Positions 1-7,230 of a stretch of DNA of 50,689 bases are shown one piece after another. The notes below the pieces were generated by a model, which was not told where the DNA came from, ran no database searches, and saw only the letters and a list, made by a program, of their open reading frames with translations. This stretch comes from Chitinophagales bacterium (GTDB lineage: Bacteria > Bacteroidota > Bacteroidia > Chitinophagales > UBA10324). Position numbers and translations under genes: made by a program. The first letter of the stretch is position 1; every line of letters begins with the position of its first letter. The stretch is from the NCBI GenBank assembly GCA_025056305.1, contig JANWWJ010000039.1, forward strand, positions 1 to 50,689. The letters run 5' to 3'.

Positions 1-120
1 CAACATCGTTTGGGCGGGTTGGGTTTTTCCACAAAAAAATTGCACGCACTCCTAAACCCCTTTTAAAAACCGGGGGGGGGGCCCCAATGGGGCCCGCCCC
101 TCGCTCTACTTCTGAAACTT
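1..120. other. low-complexity contig end, no gene
   Basis: This stretch holds runs of A, C and G, including ten G at 72-81, and a perfect inverted repeat (GGGCCCC, AAT, GGGGCCC) at 79-95. Such homopolymers are absent from the rest of the window except the opposite end. I read it as an unreliable contig terminus rather than a biological element. The first credible coding sequence is the leftward gene whose stop codon begins at 168. Confidence 0.55.
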
Positions 121-167
121 ACGCCGAAATCCTTTCTCTACTTCAGCTTAGCAATTACCGAACGGTC

Positions 168-1049
168 TTATCGGAACGAAACTTTACGGCTTACAACATC
201 CGACCCCTGCATTACCGTGACCAGATAAATTCCCTTACCAAATTCGTTGAGGTTGACAGATGTGTGATGACCGTCAAGATCTTGCGCTGCAACAACTTGG
301 CCGATTGCATTGGTTATGCGCAGTATAGCACCTTGCGGATGTTCTGCGAGAACATGAACAACACCCTCATAACCAAAAATGCGAACACCCATGGTACCTA
401 CCTGGGGCAGGCCTATGGTAGTGCCCGCTGTTAAGCCCACCTCAGGCGTTTGCTCATATGCATATTCCTTTAAGGTTAGCTTTTTGTCGGATTCAGATAC
501 TTCAGCGCGCATCCACCCATAATGGGTGCTGGTTCCATCGGGGGAGAAGCGCAAACCTACATAGCGGTCTCCGACACCTCCAATCCATTGCCCATAGGCA
601 CCACCTCCATAAGTGGACGCCAATGCCGCAAAAATGAAATATAAATTATTGTTATAAGAAAATACCAGGTCATTGATCACTTTCCAATCGTTATTGGCAT
701 CAATGACAGCACCTTCTTCCAGTGCTGAGGCATAACCGATTTTGAGCAGCCCTCCAATCGTATTGACGTAGCCAGCAAAGGCGTTTTGGTTGGTCGTGTA
801 ATAAGGATAAGGTGCCAGTCCTGCACGCCACCAGTTGGTGCCATAAGTGACTACCTTAAATTTAAAGTCTATATTTCCGTCGTTGTTGAGGTCGAGCGCA
901 AATTCATCGCCTACCTGAAGTTCGACATCAGGATCCAAGTCGGTATAAACAACCTGGCCCTGCGCCAAACTTGCCCCCGCTACCAGCGGTGCAGTGATTG
1001 CTGAATACTGTTTCAGCTTCTTCCACAGTGCGGCATTTTTTGGTTTCAT
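168..1049 (-). CDS. secreted protein with T9SS type A sorting domain
   Basis: A 293-aa exported protein. The N-terminus is basic, followed by a hydrophobic stretch and a likely signal peptidase site after about residue 30 (ASLAQGQ). A calcium-loop-like motif DLNNDGNIDF lies at 53-62. The middle part (about 150-190) has a pattern YVGLRF...HYGWMRAEV that recalls secreted PEP-CTERM/T9SS passenger proteins. The last ~75 residues match a type IX secretion sorting domain: an 'ILRITNAIGQVV' strand, then GIYLVTV and a terminal SRKVSFR. The sorting domain is normally cleaved and the passenger attached to the cell surface or released; that is family knowledge. The passenger's function is unknown. The start follows a promoter at 1067-1096, giving a leader of only about 10 nt. 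Confidence 0.85.
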   Translation of the reverse strand: MKPKNAALWKKLKQYSAITAPLVAGASLAQGQVVYTDLDPDVELQVGDEFALDLNNDGNIDFKFKVVTYGTNWWRAGLAPYPYYTTNQNAFAGYVNTIGGLLKIGYASALEEGAVIDANNDWKVINDLVFSYNNNLYFIFAALASTYGGGAYGQWIGGVGDRYVGLRFSPDGTSTHYGWMRAEVSESDKKLTLKEYAYEQTPEVGLTAGTTIGLPQVGTMGVRIFGYEGVVHVLAEHPQGAILRITNAIGQVVAAQDLDGHHTSVNLNEFGKGIYLVTVMQGSDVVSRKVSFR

Positions 1050-1066
1050 AAGCTTCGTATTTCAAT

Positions 1067-1096
1067 CAAAGGTAAATAAAGGTATTTGGAAGCAAA
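1067..1096 (-). promoter_or_regulatory. Bacteroidota-type promoter for the T9SS cargo gene
   Basis: Read on the minus strand, TACCTTTG (1067-1074) matches the -7 consensus TAnnTTTG. A TTTG (1093-1096) lies 18 bp upstream, close to the expected -33 spacing. Predicted transcription start is near 1060, about 10 nt before the ATG at 1049. This is the best two-box promoter in the window. Confidence 0.6.
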
Positions 1097-1128
1097 CAAA
1101 TATTTTCAACACTAATTAAATAGCTGCA

Positions 1129-3693
1129 TCAGGTGTGGGGTGCGGGCATTTTGTTTCGGTATAAAGAACGGTCCACTACAGCAGCCATCTGTTCCACATC
1201 TAACTCTTCATTCAAAAAGGCGGCTACTGTTTCGGCTGTTTCCAGCGGTTGAGCTATGGCATCGGCATAGCGCACGTGCAATACTTTCATGTTTGGATGC
1301 CGACGAAACATTGCCTCGCATTTTTCCAATTGCTTCTTAAATGCTTCTGCCAAAGCCAAGGGGTAGTTGGCCGGATTTTTGCCCAACATAATCTGTTGGC
1401 TGCGGATTACTTCATCCAAATCACGCTGCATAAAAATGATGCGGTAGTCGTATTTGGGCGGAAGGTTTACAAGCAAGGGTGCCACTATTTTCACTGCCTT
1501 ACCCACCGCTTCGTGAAGCCATGAGGCATCTGTGAGCAAACGTTTGGTTTTTTCATATTCATAATACCCTTTAGGATTGTTTTCATCTGCGGGTCGCTGA
1601 CCATCTGCCAATAAAGACATGCCCCCGGCAGCCAACATCTGCATCATCATGGAAGTGCCACTTCGAGGCAAGCCGGAAACAATGGTGATGGTTCCCTTAA
1701 TGCGCTCAGCTACGAACTGGCGATGGGCAGCAGCCTTATCCGGTTTCTTGAGATGCTTGTCATAAAGCTCGATCAGCCATAAATGCGCTTTTCGATTTCC
1801 GGGCATCATCGAGCAACACACCTCGAAGGCCTCGGCAGCTTTTTCATACCATTGCAGGTGCATGAGGGCTTCACCTAAACAATAATGAGCCTGAGGCTGA
1901 TGATACTGCAAGCCAATAGCCGTCAATGCGGCTTCCGCCGCTTCCTCGTAACGGCCTTGCCTCAGGTAAACTATTGATAATCCTTGATGCGCTGCAGGCA
2001 ACTGACTATCTAATGCCAAAGCCCGAAGAAAAGATTTCAGCGCATCGTCGTTGCGATGGGTGCGTAAATACATGCGACCTAAATGCACATGTACGTGGGG
2101 CAAGTGTCCGGATTTCTCTTCGGCCCGCTTCATCACTTGCAAGGCTTCCCGCGGTCGGCATTCCAGCAGCAACAGAGCTGCTTCCATCACATCCAGCTGT
2201 ACCAGATCAGCTTCTTTAAACTTTTTGACCTCTTCAAAGGCCACTCGGAATTTTTCGGCATCCCGCAGCTGTTGATAGCATCCCAACAGGCTCAAGCCGT
2301 AACGCAATTGTTTGTCTTCAGCATAAATCCGTTCCAAAATTTCTGCAGCGGCGGCAAAGTCGCGTCGAAACATCAGGATTCGGGCCCGATAATAATTCGA
2401 CTCTCGGGCATTCTTTTCCATAGCCCGCTTCTTGTCGGGACCTGGATCTTCCACATACCCTAATTCGATAAGCTGACGAAGTGCCTCTTGAGCGGTCCAA
2501 GGATCTTCTTGCTGCTCTGGTGGGTGCATACCGTGTGGGCCGTCTATAGCTTCCCAGCTTTCAATGAAATGTGGCTCGGGAGGTTGCTTGAAAATCTGCA
2601 ACAGGGGTTTGCCATCCATGTCTTTACCCACAGGAAGACCAAACAAGGTGAGCAGTGTGGGAGCTATGTCCAAAAGGGTGGCTCCGTAAATCCGCTCATC
2701 AGCAAGAATGCCAGGCCCTTTGCAGCATAAGATGCCGAAGGGCGCATGTTCAAAGGCAGGTCCGGCAGGTTCTTTGGGCAATCGGTTCGGCCGCAAATGG
2801 TCACTGTGAAAGCCATGATCACTCAGCAAAACAACTGTAGTGTCGTCACCGGCCAAGTTGAGCAGGCGCTCCAACATCATGTCATGGAAGCGATAGGCAG
2901 AAGTGACAACATCCTTGAACAGCCGATATAACTCATCGGGTATTCCCTTGCGTTGAGGTGGATGAAACTTCATAAAACCATGACAGAAATGGTCAATAGC
3001 ATCATAGTAAACAGCCATGAAGTCCCATTCAGTAGTGCGCATTAGATAGGTTGCCGCATTATGCACGCTGGCCGCATGTGCCAGAACATTTGCAATCATA
3101 TTCACGGCCGGCATGTAGCGCATGTCAAAATGGTTTCTGGCTTCTGGAATAAAAGGCAATAAATGTTGTTCGGTCAGTTCGGCTGGATGAACACGTAGCT
3201 CGGCTAATGTATCGGCCAACTCCGGGGGCCAAACCGAGCCTGGCGCCAGGGGCCACGGATCGACGTAATGCCCTTTGACCTTCTGATAAAAATTCGACAC
3301 CATGACGCCATTTATCTGTTCGGCTGGATGGCTGGGCCACCAGGCTACGACATTACACTTCAAGCCATTCTGAGACAAAATGTTCCAGATAGCTTTTACC
3401 TTGCGCGAGGTGCTTTGAACCGGTCGGATAGTGCTGTTCTGCACATCGGGCTCTACGAAGCCCAGCACGCCGTGTTTGTCGCCCAGTTTGCCGGTGGCGA
3501 TGGACGTCCAGAGAATAGGTGACAAGGGGGGATCCAACGTGGCAATGTTGCCCATCATCCCCTGATTGACCAAGCGCTCGAGCGTGGGCATCAAGCCCTG
3601 ATCAAGCAGAGGATTGATCACCTTCCAGTCGGCTGCATCCCATCCGATGAGCAGCACTCGCTTAGCGATTCGTGTGCCCATAAAACAACTCAT
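1129..3693 (-). CDS. phosphodiesterase/alkaline phosphatase-fold, TPR and sulfotransferase fusion protein
   Basis: An 854-aa three-part protein. Residues ~10-370 form an alkaline phosphatase-superfamily domain of the nucleotide pyrophosphatase/phosphodiesterase type. Likely metal ligands are D19 (GWDAADW), D234 and H238 (DHFCH), D292-H293 (SDHGF) and H316 (HAPFG); the nucleophile is probably T63 or S64 (WTSIATG). Residues ~430-650 are TPR-like helical repeats. Residues ~667-850 resemble sulfotransferases, with a 5'-phosphosulfate-binding loop GLPRSGTS at 674-681 and a 3'-phosphate site RDLDEVIRSQ at 757-766. There is no signal peptide, so I infer a cytoplasmic location. Substrate unknown. It overlaps the end of the upstream 84-aa gene, and ATG codons at 3693 and 3681 are both possible starts. 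The domain calls are firm; the joint function is not known to me. Confidence 0.85.
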   Translation of the reverse strand: MSCFMGTRIAKRVLLIGWDAADWKVINPLLDQGLMPTLERLVNQGMMGNIATLDPPLSPILWTSIATGKLGDKHGVLGFVEPDVQNSTIRPVQSTSRKVKAIWNILSQNGLKCNVVAWWPSHPAEQINGVMVSNFYQKVKGHYVDPWPLAPGSVWPPELADTLAELRVHPAELTEQHLLPFIPEARNHFDMRYMPAVNMIANVLAHAASVHNAATYLMRTTEWDFMAVYYDAIDHFCHGFMKFHPPQRKGIPDELYRLFKDVVTSAYRFHDMMLERLLNLAGDDTTVVLLSDHGFHSDHLRPNRLPKEPAGPAFEHAPFGILCCKGPGILADERIYGATLLDIAPTLLTLFGLPVGKDMDGKPLLQIFKQPPEPHFIESWEAIDGPHGMHPPEQQEDPWTAQEALRQLIELGYVEDPGPDKKRAMEKNARESNYYRARILMFRRDFAAAAEILERIYAEDKQLRYGLSLLGCYQQLRDAEKFRVAFEEVKKFKEADLVQLDVMEAALLLLECRPREALQVMKRAEEKSGHLPHVHVHLGRMYLRTHRNDDALKSFLRALALDSQLPAAHQGLSIVYLRQGRYEEAAEAALTAIGLQYHQPQAHYCLGEALMHLQWYEKAAEAFEVCCSMMPGNRKAHLWLIELYDKHLKKPDKAAAHRQFVAERIKGTITIVSGLPRSGTSMMMQMLAAGGMSLLADGQRPADENNPKGYYEYEKTKRLLTDASWLHEAVGKAVKIVAPLLVNLPPKYDYRIIFMQRDLDEVIRSQQIMLGKNPANYPLALAEAFKKQLEKCEAMFRRHPNMKVLHVRYADAIAQPLETAETVAAFLNEELDVEQMAAVVDRSLYRNKMPAPHT

Positions 3694-3916
3694 CAGGTGA
3701 AAGCGGCTTTTGACGCTGTTGTTTTGCTAGTTCGTTGCGTTGCTCCATTTCTTGCTTTTGCTTCAACAATCGCTCACGCAGAGCCTGCTCGTAACCGGTG
3801 CGCTGGCGGGCCTCACGCCAAACTTTTAATCCGATATCGCCCAGCGCCAAAAGGCCCAGCGATCCTTCCGGGGGAATATCCATCTCTTTACCTGAGGACT
3901 GATCAATGATTTTCAT
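3662..3916 (-). CDS. 84-aa protein of unknown function, coupled to the fusion gene
   Basis: I do not recognise this family. The protein starts with a polar segment (MKIIDQSSGKEMDIPPE), then a Gly/Leu-rich segment (SLGLLALGDIGLKVW, about 19-33) too polar to be a clear membrane span, then a highly charged predicted coiled coil rich in R, K, Q and E (about 34-70). No signal peptide. Its 3' end overlaps the start of the phosphodiesterase-sulfotransferase gene by 20-32 bp, depending on the start chosen there, which suggests translational coupling and a joint role. It is the first gene of a two-gene unit, with a -7 motif at 3948-3955. Coding status rests on the overlap, the promoter and a plausible composition. 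Confidence 0.65.
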   Translation of the reverse strand: MKIIDQSSGKEMDIPPEGSLGLLALGDIGLKVWREARQRTGYEQALRERLLKQKQEMEQRNELAKQQRQKPLSPDELFYGHTNR

Positions 3917-3947
3917 GTCGTAAAGGATCAGACTAATGTCTCGAAGC

Positions 3948-3955
3948 CAAAGATA
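3948..3955 (-). promoter_or_regulatory. -7 promoter element for the 84-aa/fusion gene pair
   Basis: On the minus strand this reads TATCTTTG, a full match to TAnnTTTG. The predicted start near 3941 would leave a leader of about 25 nt before the ATG at 3916. No good TTTG -33 box is seen at the right distance. Confidence 0.4.
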
Positions 3956-4021
3956 CCGATTCCGCTTGCCGGCATGGTCGAGGTGAGGAAATAAACCGTA
4001 AATAGAAAGCGAAGTAATTTT

Positions 4022-4747
4022 ATGAGGTATTCAATCGTATCTCATAGTATGTGGCTCACGAATTGTTTTTATGATATTATTCAACTGTTTTATCCGCGTG
4101 TCTGCGCTGGCTGTTTTCACTCGTTAGCAAGCAATGAGCAGGTGTTGTGCAGCTATTGTACTTATTTTTTACCAAGAACACGGTATCACACCATGAAGGA
4201 TAATCCCCTAGAAAAATATTTCTGGGGACGGATTCCGGTGCAACGGGCCACAGCCTTTTGTTTTTTTCAAAAAGGCAACAGACTGCAGCGGCTTATCCAT
4301 CAACTCAAATACCAAGGCCGAACCGATATCGGCCAATTTTTAGGTCGTCTTTTTGGGGAAGAACTGAAAGAATCTACCGACTTTGCCGGCATCGAGTTAA
4401 TAGTACCCGTGCCTTTGCATCGGTCGCGTCTGCTGCAGCGTGGGTACAATCAAGTGGACTTCGTCTGTCAGGGTCTTTCTGAAGCGCTGCAAAAACCCTG
4501 GTCGACAAAAGCTCTGCTTCGGGCCCATGCCTCTGAATCACAAACGCGAAAGGGACGTTTTGAGCGGTGGGCCAATGTGGCTGAGGTTTTCACGGTTCCA
4601 GATGAAACCTTGATTGCCAGCAAACACTTGCTCTTGGTCGATGATGTAATTACTACGGGTTCTACACTTGAATCAGCAGCACGCACTTTATTGGACAAAG
4701 GCGCAGCAAGTATATGCGTAGCTACACTGGGCTGTTCTGTTAAATAG
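4022..4747 (+). CDS. comF: ComF family phosphoribosyltransferase-like protein
   Basis: A 241-aa ComF/GntX-like protein. An N-terminal zinc-ribbon-like cysteine set (C28, C31, C43, C46) precedes a type I phosphoribosyltransferase fold with the PRPP-loop motif LLLVDDVITTGST near residue 210. The segment VPLHRSRLLQRGYNQ is highly typical of ComF. In naturally competent bacteria ComF helps handle incoming single-stranded DNA; the role here is inferred. The ATG at 4022 is in frame, but a second Met at residue 10 is also possible. The gene runs away from the 84-aa/fusion pair with 105 bp between start codons and is followed 38 bp later by a lipoprotein gene on the same strand. Confidence 0.9.
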   Translation: MRYSIVSHSMWLTNCFYDIIQLFYPRVCAGCFHSLASNEQVLCSYCTYFLPRTRYHTMKDNPLEKYFWGRIPVQRATAFCFFQKGNRLQRLIHQLKYQGRTDIGQFLGRLFGEELKESTDFAGIELIVPVPLHRSRLLQRGYNQVDFVCQGLSEALQKPWSTKALLRAHASESQTRKGRFERWANVAEVFTVPDETLIASKHLLLVDDVITTGSTLESAARTLLDKGAASICVATLGCSVK

Positions 4748-4785
4748 TTTCCAGCTTTGCAAATGCCGCATCTTTGTCGGGCAAC

Positions 4786-6180
4786 ATGAGAGCTTTCTGC
4801 TTTTTGTTTTTTCCAATAGCTGCCTTAAGCTGGACCTGCAGCAAGGATCTTGTAACGACCGACCCTGAGGACCGTTTAGCTTTTTCTACAGATACGTTGA
4901 CTTTTGATACGGTATTTACCACGCTGGGCTCTGCCACCCGCTATTTTACCGTGCGCAATCCTCATGAACGCAGTATTCGCATCAGTAAGTTATGGCTGGC
5001 CAGTGGCTCGCAGTCTCCTTTTCGCCTGAATGTGGACGGACAACCTGCCATCGAACTGCACGATTTGGAAATTCCGGCCGGTGACAGTATTTACGTGTTT
5101 GTCGCCGTTACTATTGATCCTACGGAGGAAAATAATCCTTTTGTTATCTACGATTCATTGCTGTTTGAAACTAACGGCAACATTCAACGCGTAACGCTAC
5201 AAGCCTGGGGACAGAACGCTCATTTTTTCTACGGTCAGATTGTCGGTACGCAAGACTGGTATAATGACAAGCCGTATGTCATCATCCACAGCATTCTGGT
5301 CGATACCAATGCCATCCTGACTATTCATGCCGGTTGCCGCATATTCCTGCACGCTGATTCTCGGTTTTACGTCGCAGGGACACTTCGGGTCTTAGGTCAG
5401 AAAGGCGATTCTGTAGTGTTTCGGGGCGACCGGCTGGAATCATATTTTGTCGATCTGCCCGGAAATTGGCAGGGCATCCATTTTCTCAAAACCAGTAAAG
5501 ACAATTTCATCGAATATGCCATCATCAAAGAAGCAATTGTAGGCATTCGAGTCGATTCGTTGAAAGTGACTGCTGCTCCCAAACTTACCTTGCGCAATTC
5601 CATCATTCGCCTGACGCTCTCCTCAGGCCTGCTGGGAGTGACGGCAGATATTTATGCGGAAAACTGTCTCATTCACAGTTGCGGCGAATGGAACGTTCAG
5701 CTAGAGTACGGCGGCAACTACGAATTTCAAAACTGTACGTTCGCCAATGCTTCAACTGTGGTTACACAGCATCAAAAGCCGGTGCTTCGCATGAGCAATT
5801 ATTATTATTACCGGGATGAAACCGGCGATCATTACAAGCTCTCCGATCTTCAAGCTGTTTTTGGCAACTGCATCATATGGGGCACGTTGCAGAACGAAGT
5901 AGATCGCGATGCAAAGGCCGGTGCTTCCTTTTCCTACAGCTTTCGTAACTGCTTGCTCCAGCTTGCCGACACGGTCAATATCAATCAACCTTCATTTGTA
6001 AACATCCTAAAAAACAAAAATCCCTTGTTTGTAGCGCCCGATTATGAGAAGCAGAACTATCGCCTGCAGGCCCAGTCGCCTTGCATTAATGCCGGCTATG
6101 ATAACGGTATTACCAGCGATTTAGATGGGCAGTCGCGCATACCTCCGCCCGATATCGGCTGCTATGAGTACCATGAATGA
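4786..6180 (+). CDS. beta-helix lipoprotein with choice-of-anchor Q-like C-terminus
   Basis: A 464-aa exported protein. The start is placed at the ATG at 4786; an in-frame TTG lies 12 bp upstream. A short hydrophobic signal ends in LSWTCSKD, so Cys18 is the likely lipidated residue (imperfect lipobox). An immunoglobulin-like region (about 30-150, with YFTVRNPHERSIRISKL) precedes a right-handed parallel beta-helix region (about 180-440). The C-terminal motif DIGCYEY, after DLDGQSR, matches the choice-of-anchor Q/beta-helix proteins common in Bacteroidota. No catalytic residues can be assigned, and I infer a cell-envelope location. Its stop codon directly abuts that of murB on the other strand. 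Confidence 0.8.
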   Translation: MRAFCFLFFPIAALSWTCSKDLVTTDPEDRLAFSTDTLTFDTVFTTLGSATRYFTVRNPHERSIRISKLWLASGSQSPFRLNVDGQPAIELHDLEIPAGDSIYVFVAVTIDPTEENNPFVIYDSLLFETNGNIQRVTLQAWGQNAHFFYGQIVGTQDWYNDKPYVIIHSILVDTNAILTIHAGCRIFLHADSRFYVAGTLRVLGQKGDSVVFRGDRLESYFVDLPGNWQGIHFLKTSKDNFIEYAIIKEAIVGIRVDSLKVTAAPKLTLRNSIIRLTLSSGLLGVTADIYAENCLIHSCGEWNVQLEYGGNYEFQNCTFANASTVVTQHQKPVLRMSNYYYYRDETGDHYKLSDLQAVFGNCIIWGTLQNEVDRDAKAGASFSYSFRNCLLQLADTVNINQPSFVNILKNKNPLFVAPDYEKQNYRLQAQSPCINAGYDNGITSDLDGQSRIPPPDIGCYEYHE

Positions 6181-6186
6181 TCATTC
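6175..6186. repeat. perfect 12-bp palindrome formed by two facing stop codons
   Basis: GAATGATCATTC is its own reverse complement. The TGA of the beta-helix lipoprotein gene (6178-6180) and the TGA of murB (minus strand, 6181-6183) lie back to back at its centre. With no spacer there is no room for a conventional terminator. The symmetry may be chance. Confidence 0.7.
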
Positions 6187-7230
6187 GCCTTCGGGTCCCT
6201 TCTTAACAAGGCCATTGCTTCCGATGATGTTCACTTCGGGTTCCAACCAGATGCCGAATTTTTCATAGACGGACTGCTGAATTCTACTGGCTAATTCCAA
6301 CAAATCGGCACCTGAAGCACCTCCATGATTGACCAATACCAGGGCCTGCCGTTCGTAAACACCGGCCTGTCCAAGGCGCCTGCCTTTCCACCCACATTGT
6401 TCGATAAGCCACCCTGCCGGTATTTTTGCCGTTTCTCCCTGCAGATAGACCGGCAAATCGCTATATTGGCGTCGCAGTCGTTCTGCATGCTGGAAAGCAA
6501 GTACCGGATTTTTGAAAAAGCTTCCGGCGTTTCCCAACTGCTCAGGATCCGGCAGTTTTGATTTCCGTAAGGCCACCACAGCTTCGAAAACCTGTTGAAG
6601 ATCGGGTTGAATAACTCGGCGGGATTCCAAAAACTGTTTCAACGCCCCGTAACTGAGGTTAGGCCGAAACCGTTTGCTGAGCTTCACAGTAACAGCAGTA
6701 ATGAAACAACGCCCATGAAGCTCATGCTTGAACACACTGTCGCGGTATGCAAATCGACATTGCTGCTGTTCATATATATATTTTTTTCCATCATCAAAAT
6801 AGATGAATTCCACCTGCCGGCAAATGTCTTTGAATTCCGCACCATAGGCTCCGATGTTCTGAATAGGTGCAGCCCCTACCGAACCGGGAATCAACGCCAG
6901 GTTTTCCAGGCCACTCCAGCCCGAAGCCACGCAACGACACACCAAATCATGCCAATTTTCTCCTGAAGCAACCCTTAAGGTAACGGACTCATCATCCTGT
7001 TCCACAATAGAAACACCGGTAAGTTGGTTGTGCAGAATCAGGCCTTCGTAGTCGGTCGCGAACAAGATATTGCTGCCGCCCCCCAGCACCAGTCGTTGTC
7101 CGTTCCAACATTCATGTTGCATCAGCGGTATGAGATCTTCGCTGTGCCGAATGCTGGCAAACCAACGTGCTTTAGCCTCTACGCCGAAGGTGTTGTACGG
7201 CCTTAACGAAACGTGTTGAGCCAGCGTCAT
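6181..7230 (-). CDS. murB: UDP-N-acetylenolpyruvoylglucosamine reductase
   Basis: MurB, 349 aa, reduces UDP-GlcNAc-enolpyruvate to UDP-MurNAc with NADPH and FAD in cytoplasmic peptidoglycan synthesis. The FAD-binding motif GGGSNIL (about 51-57) and the segment IPGSVGAAPIQNIGAYG are present. The catalytic serine lies in GNAGSFFKNP, and the C-terminal LEPEVNIIG holds the conserved glutamate. Length and features fit the type I form seen in E. coli. The start codon overlaps the stop of the upstream beta-helix/PA14 gene as ATGA, so the two are probably translated from one message. No other mur genes are nearby, which is unusual compared with the standard dcw cluster. Confidence 0.96.
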   Translation of the reverse strand: MTLAQHVSLRPYNTFGVEAKARWFASIRHSEDLIPLMQHECWNGQRLVLGGGSNILFATDYEGLILHNQLTGVSIVEQDDESVTLRVASGENWHDLVCRCVASGWSGLENLALIPGSVGAAPIQNIGAYGAEFKDICRQVEFIYFDDGKKYIYEQQQCRFAYRDSVFKHELHGRCFITAVTVKLSKRFRPNLSYGALKQFLESRRVIQPDLQQVFEAVVALRKSKLPDPEQLGNAGSFFKNPVLAFQHAERLRRQYSDLPVYLQGETAKIPAGWLIEQCGWKGRRLGQAGVYERQALVLVNHGGASGADLLELASRIQQSVYEKFGIWLEPEVNIIGSNGLVKKGPEGE

